Shown: positions 8,095 to 12,376 of the stretch, in pieces
How the letters are laid out: each line of letters starts with the position of its first letter
Position numbering within the stretch: position 1 is the stretch's first letter
NCBI GenBank assembly: GCA_002424635.1
Contig: DIKT01000061.1
Span: 51,368 to 63,743, forward strand
Direction of reading: 5' to 3'
Length of the DNA: 12,376 nt
From: Desulfobulbaceae bacterium UBA5611
Lineage (GTDB): Bacteria > Desulfobacterota > Desulfobulbia > Desulfobulbales > Desulfocapsaceae
Notes under the pieces: model-generated
The model's database searches: none
What the model was told of the DNA's origin: nothing
The model's input: only the letters and a program-made list of their open reading frames with translations
Made by a program: the position numbers and the translations under genes

Positions 8095-8190
8095 TCAACA
8101 AATAAAGGCAATCCATCTGAAAGGATGGGACGCAAAGCCTCCGGCCTAATTCAGCGATTATTTGCTGATACGGTAGCGGGGTTGCCGGGA
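8095..8190 (+). ncRNA. GEMM-I riboswitch aptamer (cyclic di-GMP-I type)
   Basis: All hallmarks of the GEMM-I fold are visible. A GGCAA strand (8107-8111) is followed by the helix CCATC/GATGG (8113-8117 with 8124-8128), capped by a GAAA tetraloop (8119-8122). Then comes the conserved GGGACGCAAAGCC (8127-8139), and the tetraloop receptor pair CCTAA (8145-8149) and TACGG (8169-8173) flanking a TCAGC/GCTGA stem (8151-8155 with 8164-8168). The closing strand is GGTAGCGGGGTTGCCGG (8172-8188). Aligned to the Vibrio cholerae Vc2 aptamer, the three ligand-contacting bases are G20 = 8108, A47 = 8135 and C92 = 8185. G at position 20 favours c-di-GMP; variants specific for 3',3'-cGAMP, known from Geobacter, tend to have A there. 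The outer P1 helix is weak. It controls the small secreted protein gene 90 bases downstream. Confidence 0.93.
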
Positions 8191-8280
8191 AGGATTTAAT
8201 CCTATCCGTTAAATTTTCCACGGCACCCGATTCGGATTATAGCTATCCGGATGAGTAATCCTTATCACAAGGTGCCGAAC
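8191..8280 (+). promoter_or_regulatory. Riboswitch expression platform with Shine-Dalgarno-sequestering helix
   Basis: CGGCACC (8221-8227) is fully complementary to GGTGCCG (8271-8277), which overlaps the ribosome site AAGGTG (8269-8274) of the gene starting at 8281. A hairpin CGGAT/ATCCG (8233-8237 with 8245-8249) sits inside the enclosed loop. A second copy of CTATCCG (8202-8208, also 8243-8249) can compete for CGGAT. TGCCG (8183-8187) at the 3' edge of the aptamer can pair with CGGCA (8221-8225) instead. These mutually exclusive pairings suggest control of translation rather than of termination; no poly-U terminator is present here. Confidence 0.55.
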
Positions 8281-8718
8281 ATGCTTGAATATTATACCGC
8301 GCAACAAACCAGTCTCTGCTCTCATCTTAAAGCAAGGTTCTTTTTCCTTTTTATCTTCATTCTGTTCTTTGCCCTTGCCGCCCCGGCCTTGGGCACAGTC
8401 TCCAGACAACTGCATTTTGAATGGGCATATGATCAGGATATTGATGGCTTGGCCGGATTTAAAATTTATCAAAATGGCCAATCAATCAGCACTATCTATA
8501 ATCATACAGTCATAGACATTGAACTTGATGTGGTTTTAAAAACTGATGATAGCAATAAATTTACAATAACAGCCTTTAATAATAACGGTTATGAGAGCGA
8601 ACATTCCGGCCCTTACATAATTGATCTCCGCAATTCAGCATTCCCCAGTGCTGCCATATCTTTTCTGCTTTTAAGAGATAAGGACAATGCGCAGGAGACA
8701 GCTAAGAAGAAATATTAA
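8281..8718 (+). CDS. Small secreted fibronectin type III-like protein under riboswitch control
   Basis: 145-residue protein of unknown specific function. The start at 8281 is chosen because AAGGTG stands six bases upstream; an in-frame ATG at 8251 lies against a hairpin and has no ribosome site. A basic n-region with a long hydrophobic run of Phe/Leu/Ile (residues 20-34) and APALG/TVS (35-41) form a signal peptide. The mature part (about 42-118) resembles an Fn3-like beta-sandwich: LHFEWAYDQDIDGLAGFKIY at the front and FTITAFNNNGYESEHSGPY at the back, the same pattern as the short Fn3 proteins of Geobacter-like genomes. The C-terminus is Lys-rich. Its c-di-GMP-type riboswitch suggests a surface, adhesion or extracellular-matrix role, which is inference. 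The next gene is convergent and separated by a terminator. Confidence 0.8.
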   Translation: MLEYYTAQQTSLCSHLKARFFFLFIFILFFALAAPALGTVSRQLHFEWAYDQDIDGLAGFKIYQNGQSISTIYNHTVIDIELDVVLKTDDSNKFTITAFNNNGYESEHSGPYIIDLRNSAFPSAAISFLLLRDKDNAQETAKKKY

Positions 8719-8781
8719 GCAAGCAGCTTCAAGCGAAAGCCGCCTCTGAGTAGAACAAAGCCCAATTGTAACACTCACATA

Positions 8782-8819
8782 AGAAAAGCCCTGCTTCTTC
8801 AATGAAGCAGGGCTTTTCT
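8782..8819. terminator. Bidirectional intrinsic terminator between convergent operons
   Basis: A perfect 16-base-pair stem (8782-8797 with 8804-8819) with a GC-rich core, GCCCTGC/GCAGGGC, and a six-base loop TTCAAT. The stem ends in AAAA/TTTT on both sides, so it can act on either strand. It lies between the Fn3-like gene and the convergent mvhD gene and should end both transcripts. Confidence 0.9.
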
Positions 8820-8848
8820 ATTTACCAAATGATCTCTCGGAAAGTATA

Positions 8849-9451
8849 TCAGCCAAGCTTGGCAGCCAGGGACTTTTCCATCTTTTCGTTCACTATTTCG
8901 CCAATATGTTCATTGGTCCAGATAGCGTCCTTACGCACCGCCTTGGTGGCGTTGCCGAAGGCGATCCGCACCTTTTGATCAGAAACAGCGGCCAGGGCTT
9001 TATCAATCCTGAGCTTCAGTTCTTCTTTGGTCAGGCCCTCGGCCTCGCCTATAGGGCCAAGCTCCTTGATCTGAGCGGTGAACTTGGTGATCAGCTGGAC
9101 AAAGCGCGGGGCCTCGGCCGCTGATGCCCATTGCAGGCTGTACCGTTCTTCTTTGATGCCCACATCCTTTAACACCTTTTTGACCAGCGCATCCACACCC
9201 ATTGCATCATAATTACCAACCTGGTAATGACATTCGCCGAGTTGTCAGCCGCCGGTGAAGATCCCGTCCGCCCCTTCGGCAAAAGCCCGCAGGACAAAAG
9301 CCGGATCGATACGCCCGGTACACATGACCCTGAGGGTCCGCATATTGGGCGGGTATTGAAACCGTGATACCCCGGCAGCATCAGCCGCCGCGTAACAGCA
9401 CCAGTTGCATAAAAAGCCAAGGATGCTGGGATTAAATTGCTGCTCAGACAT
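8849..9451 (-). CDS. mvhD: MvhD/FrhD-family iron-sulfur subunit, predicted selenoprotein (in-frame UGA = Sec69)
   Basis: 200-residue protein of the MvhD/FlpD/FrhD/VhuD family, the small [2Fe-2S] subunit that passes electrons between a hydrogenase or dehydrogenase and HdrA. It is read from the ATG at 9451 (AGGAG eight bases upstream) through a UGA at 9247-9245 to a UGA stop at 8851-8849. Before the internal UGA are the family motifs FLCNWCCYAAADAAG (Cys15, 18, 19), RVMCTGR (Cys44) and GADGIFTGG; directly after it comes QLGECHY (Cys74), then NYDAMGVDALVKKVL. The UGA replaces the conserved Cys of the GGCxxGxCHY motif. Selenocysteine at this position is known in VhuD of Methanococcus. The C-terminal part (about 95-200) contains the family's SLQWASAAEAPRFVQLI segment and a helical extension beyond the usual length of about 140. 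It lies 52 bases after hdrA and is the last gene before the terminator. Confidence 0.9.
9212..9247 (-). promoter_or_regulatory. Sec codon and bacterial SECIS-like hairpin in mvhD
   Basis: The UGA occupies 9247-9245. Sixteen bases later a perfect 6-base-pair stem, ATTACC/GGTAAT (9228-9223 with 9217-9212), closes a five-base loop AGGUU. The loop carries GGU at bases 24-26 after the UGA. A short stem-loop just downstream of UGA with G/GU in the apical loop is what SelB recognises in bacterial selenoprotein mRNAs (compare E. coli fdhF, GGU at about 19-21). The hairpin sits in coding sequence, as bacterial SECIS elements do. Confidence 0.8.
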
Positions 9452-9503
9452 TCGACGTTCTCCTAAAAATATAATAAACTCAAATTGCTGCTTGATTTAG
9501 ATA

Positions 9504-12376
9504 TTATCTGTCACCGATGGCGCCAAAAGCCTCGATCTGGGAGATAATCTGCTCATTGGTAAAGCCGCCCATGGAGATGGCAAAGCTCGGACAATGGGCG
9601 GCACATATTCCGCAGGCCTTACAGGAGGCGGCAATGGTTTCGGCCTTGCGTTTGCCATCCACCTTCTGCATGACAATGGCCCCATACGGACAGAGGCTGA
9701 CGCAGAGGCCGCAGCCGATGCAATTGTCCTGCTCGACATGCGACACAATCGGATCAACCGTCACATGCCGGTTAACCATCGGAATCGCCGCTTTGGCGGC
9801 TGCTGCCTGGGCCTGCACAATGGTCTCATCAATGGGCTTGGGACCATGGGCCAACCCGCAGACATAAACACCGGAGACGGCCATCTCGACCGGACGCAGC
9901 TTGACATGGGCCTCCAGAAAGAAGTTATTGGCGGTCACTGGTAACTTCAGGAGCTTGGACAGGGTATCGGTATCATCAGGGACGATGCCGACCGACAAGG
10001 CCACCAGATCAGGGCTGATAACGACCTCTTCCTGCATGATCGAATCAAAGAAGCGGACCTGCACCTTGGTGCCTTTCTGGGTGACCTCCGGCTTGCGGTC
10101 AACCTCGTAAGGGATAAAGACCACTCCCATCTTGCGGGCCTCCAGATATGCATCCTCAGCAAAACCATAGGTACGCATATCGCGATAGAGAACAATGATC
10201 CGGGCGGCGGGGTTGATCTTCTTGATCTGCAGAATATTTTTCAAGGCATGATTACAGCAGACCTTGGAACAGTAATTAAGATCATCACCACGCGAGCCGG
10301 CGCACTGAATCATGACGATGGAATTCGGAGCCGAATTTTTGGCCTTGGCCCCCAATTGTTGCTCCAGTTCCTGCTGGGTGACCACCTTTTTGGACTTGCC
10401 CAGCAGATACTTGTCAGGCCGATGCTCACGGCCGCCGGTGGCGACGATGATCACGCCATGATCAACAGTCTGCTCGACCTTGGTCTGGCCCTTGCCGCTG
10501 GCGATAATCGAGGAAAAATTACCGACAAAGCCGGCGGTCTGCAGCAACTCGGCATTGCAGACCACATCAATATTCTGGGATTGCGTCACCTTAGCCACCA
10601 GGGTCTGCAGATGGGACTGCACCGAATCGCCGGCCAGGGTATGGTTCAGATGTTTCAGATTGCCACCGATGGCCTCGCCTTTTTCGAGCAAAACCGACTC
10701 AAAGCCCTGCTCGGCCAGATTCAAGGCGGCGGTCATGCCCGCCACGCCACCGCCGATCACCAGGGCCTTGGCTGTTACCGGCACTGTCTGCTCGGCCAGC
10801 GGCTGAATCAGTCTGGCTTTGGCGACCGCCATGCGTACCAGGTCTTTGGACTTGATAGTGGCCAGCTCGGGTTCGCCGGCATGGACCCAGGAACACTGAT
10901 CGCGGATATTGACCATCTCAAAGAGGTTCCGGTTCAGACCGGCATCGCGCAAGGTCTCCTGGAACAGCGGCTCATGGGTCCGCGGCGAACAGGCGGCAAT
11001 CACCACCCGATTGAGGTTATGTTCCTTGATCTTCTTTTTAATAACCTCTTGGGCATCCTGGGAACAGGAATAGAGGTTTTCGGTATAAAAAGTAACATTC
11101 TTCATATCCCCGGCATAGTTGGCTACGGCGGCCACATCCACCACCGAGCTGATATTGATGCCGCAATGACAGACGAAGACACCGATCCTGGCCTCATCAT
11201 CGGCTGCCACCTTCTGCTCTTCCGGATAGGTTTTAAGCTCAACACCTTTACCGCGGACCTGTTGCATGGAGGCTGCAGCCAAGGAGGCGGCAGCAGAGGA
11301 CTGGGTCACCGATTCGGGAATATCTTTTGGTCCCTGGAAGGCGCCAGCCACTATTATTCCCTGCTGACTGGTCTGCAGCGGATTGAAACTGCTGGTGGCG
11401 CAAAAGTCATATTTATTGAGATCAATCTTGGTGATATCGGCAATCTTTCTGGCATCTTTGGGCGCTTCCAGACCGACCGACAAGACCACCAGATCAAAGG
11501 CCTCAAACTTATGCTCACCGTCCAGGGTGGCATAGGTCAGCTGCAGGTGGTTGTCCCAGGGAGTGACATCAGCCACCCTGGCCCGGACAAACTTGATGCC
11601 GATGGCCTCGGCCCGCTCGCGGGCGGCATCGAAATCCTTGCCCTGGGTGCGGATATCAATATAGAAGATTGTGATATCAACTTCCGGGTCATGTTCCTTG
11701 GTCACCAGCGCCTCTTTGATGGCATACATACAGCACACCGAAGAACAGTAGCCGTTATCACAGCCAATGTCCCGGGAGCCGACGCACTGGATAAAGGCGA
11801 TGCTTCTAGGATGGCGGCCATCGGAGAAACATTTGATCTCGCCCAGAAAGGGTCCGGAGGCGGTGGTCATCCGTTCAAATTCAAAAGCGGTGACCACATC
11901 CGGGTGCTTACCGTAGCTGAATTTGTCAAGAGTTTCAGGGGCAATCTTGCCGAAACCGGGCGACAGGATCACCGCGCCGATCTTCAGGGTACGCTCTTCC
12001 GGCTGCTGCTTAAAATTAATGGCATGACTCTGACAGACCGGTACACAGATCTGACAGGTCTCATGCTGCAGGAACAGACAGGACGCGGGATCGATATAGT
12101 AGGTGGCCGGTACCGCCTGGGCATAATCAATATGGATAGGCCGGGTAATGGCCAATCCTTCATTATAGGGATCGACATGATGCTTGGGACAGTACTGGGT
12201 ACATAGTCCGCAGGCCGTACAGGCATCGGCATCAATATAACGGGGCCGCAGATTGACGGTGGCGGTGAAATTTCCTGCTGTTCCTTCCAAGGCCAGAAGA
12301 TCAGCATTGGTTAACATTTCAATATTGGGAGACCGACCGGCCTCTACCAGTTTTGGCGCCAGGATTCAGAGTGAAC
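9504..12376 (-). CDS. hdrA: Duplicated HdrA-like FAD/iron-sulfur protein, predicted selenoprotein, N-terminus cut by window edge
   Basis: HdrA is the flavin-based bifurcating subunit of heterodisulfide reductase-type complexes. The frame is open from the TAA at 9506-9504 to the right edge apart from one UGA (12368-12366). The conventional ATG at 12317 is not the true start: upstream codons read S-L-(UGA)-ILAPKLVEAGRSPNIE, matching the HdrA segment DCSxCILxPKMVExGRHPNI with UGA at the Cys. Numbering from Met 12317, unit 1 has a ferredoxin motif (Cys33, 36, 39, 43), a second Cys set (80, 88, 91, 95) and QCVGSRD...YCSSVCC (178-196). A second HdrA unit follows: N-terminal Cys-rich domain (VCHCG 382-386, CSPRTHEP 443-450), a FAD Rossmann motif GGGVAG (522-527), and QCAGSR...YCSKVCC (671-688). 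Two C-terminal [4Fe-4S] motifs end the protein (Cys866/869/872/876 and 899/902/905/909). The first Rossmann fold must lie outside the window. mvhD follows 52 bases later. Confidence 0.93.
12337..12368 (-). promoter_or_regulatory. Sec codon and possible SECIS hairpin in hdrA
   Basis: The UGA is at 12368-12366. Downstream, CUGGC (12362-12358) can pair with GCCGG (12341-12337), with one U-G pair. The loop contains GGU at bases 18-20 after the UGA (12348-12346), the same distance as in E. coli fdhF. The loop is larger (16 bases) than in a classic element, and a competing CCA/UGG helix exists, so this structure is weaker evidence than the mvhD hairpin. The protein alignment across the UGA is the stronger argument. 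Confidence 0.55.

Noticed and set aside
8251..8280. Upstream in-frame ATG of the Fn3-like gene
   Set aside because: It follows directly on a hairpin arm with no Shine-Dalgarno sequence; AAGGTG correctly precedes 8281.
8798..8851. Terminator hairpin considered as a SECIS for the terminal UGA of mvhD
   Set aside because: Its loop is more than 40 bases after the UGA and has no GGU, and the MvhD-like sequence is already complete at that point.
9202..9247. MvhD fragments considered as a pseudogene with a nonsense mutation
   Set aside because: The only interruption is a UGA, placed exactly at a conserved redox Cys known to be Sec in relatives and followed by a SECIS-like hairpin. The rest of the frame is undamaged and the partner gene shows the same pattern.
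10248..12206. A 652-codon open frame on the plus strand, antisense to hdrA
   Set aside because: It lies codon-aligned opposite a clear HdrA gene, has no ribosome site, and its composition is that expected from the antisense of a biased coding sequence. Similar antisense frames occur opposite cusA (476-1501, 1520-2314).
1..12376. CRISPR arrays, tRNA or rRNA genes, insertion sequences
   Set aside because: No regularly spaced direct repeats, tRNA-like cloverleafs, rRNA segments or transposase sequences were seen.

Overview
The window looks like a chromosomal segment from an anaerobic, cytochrome-rich Gram-negative bacterium. Desulfobacterota (the former Deltaproteobacteria, Geobacter/Desulfuromonas or Desulfobulbus-like groups) is the best guess. 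The reasons are periplasmic c7-type multiheme cytochromes, a GEMM-I cyclic dinucleotide riboswitch, an RND metal efflux system with an outer-membrane channel, and HdrA/MvhD proteins that appear to use selenocysteine. The assignment is inferred from gene content only.

Region 1 (1-5591, minus strand) is a tripartite copper/silver-type efflux operon, read right to left: a TolC-family outer-membrane channel, a CusB-like periplasmic adaptor carrying a metal-binding Cys/His/Met domain, and a CusA-like RND pump that runs off the left edge. The pump keeps the three methionines that align with the Cu(I)/Ag(I) site of E. coli CusA.

Region 2 (about 5592-8280) is visibly more AT-rich. It holds a truncated remnant of a YpfJ-type zinc metallopeptidase gene on the minus strand, with a perfect ribosome binding site but no catalytic part. 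Two homologous six-heme c-type cytochromes follow on the plus strand, one secreted and one a predicted lipoprotein. Next is a GEMM-I riboswitch with its own candidate promoter and a recognisable expression platform, followed at 8281-8718 by a small secreted fibronectin-III-like protein. A strong bidirectional terminator closes this region against the convergent operon on the right.

Region 3 (8849-12376, minus strand) encodes an unusually long, duplicated HdrA-like flavin/iron-sulfur protein (cut by the right edge) followed by an MvhD/FrhD-type iron-sulfur subunit. In both genes an in-frame UGA sits exactly where the family has a conserved cysteine, and reading resumes perfectly in frame and in family. 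The mvhD UGA is followed by a clean SECIS-like hairpin with an apical GGU; the hdrA UGA has a weaker one. Conventional gene calling would split mvhD into two fragments and cut the N-terminus off HdrA. I read them as a pair of selenoproteins of a flavin-based electron-bifurcating or electron-confurcating heterodisulfide-reductase-like complex.
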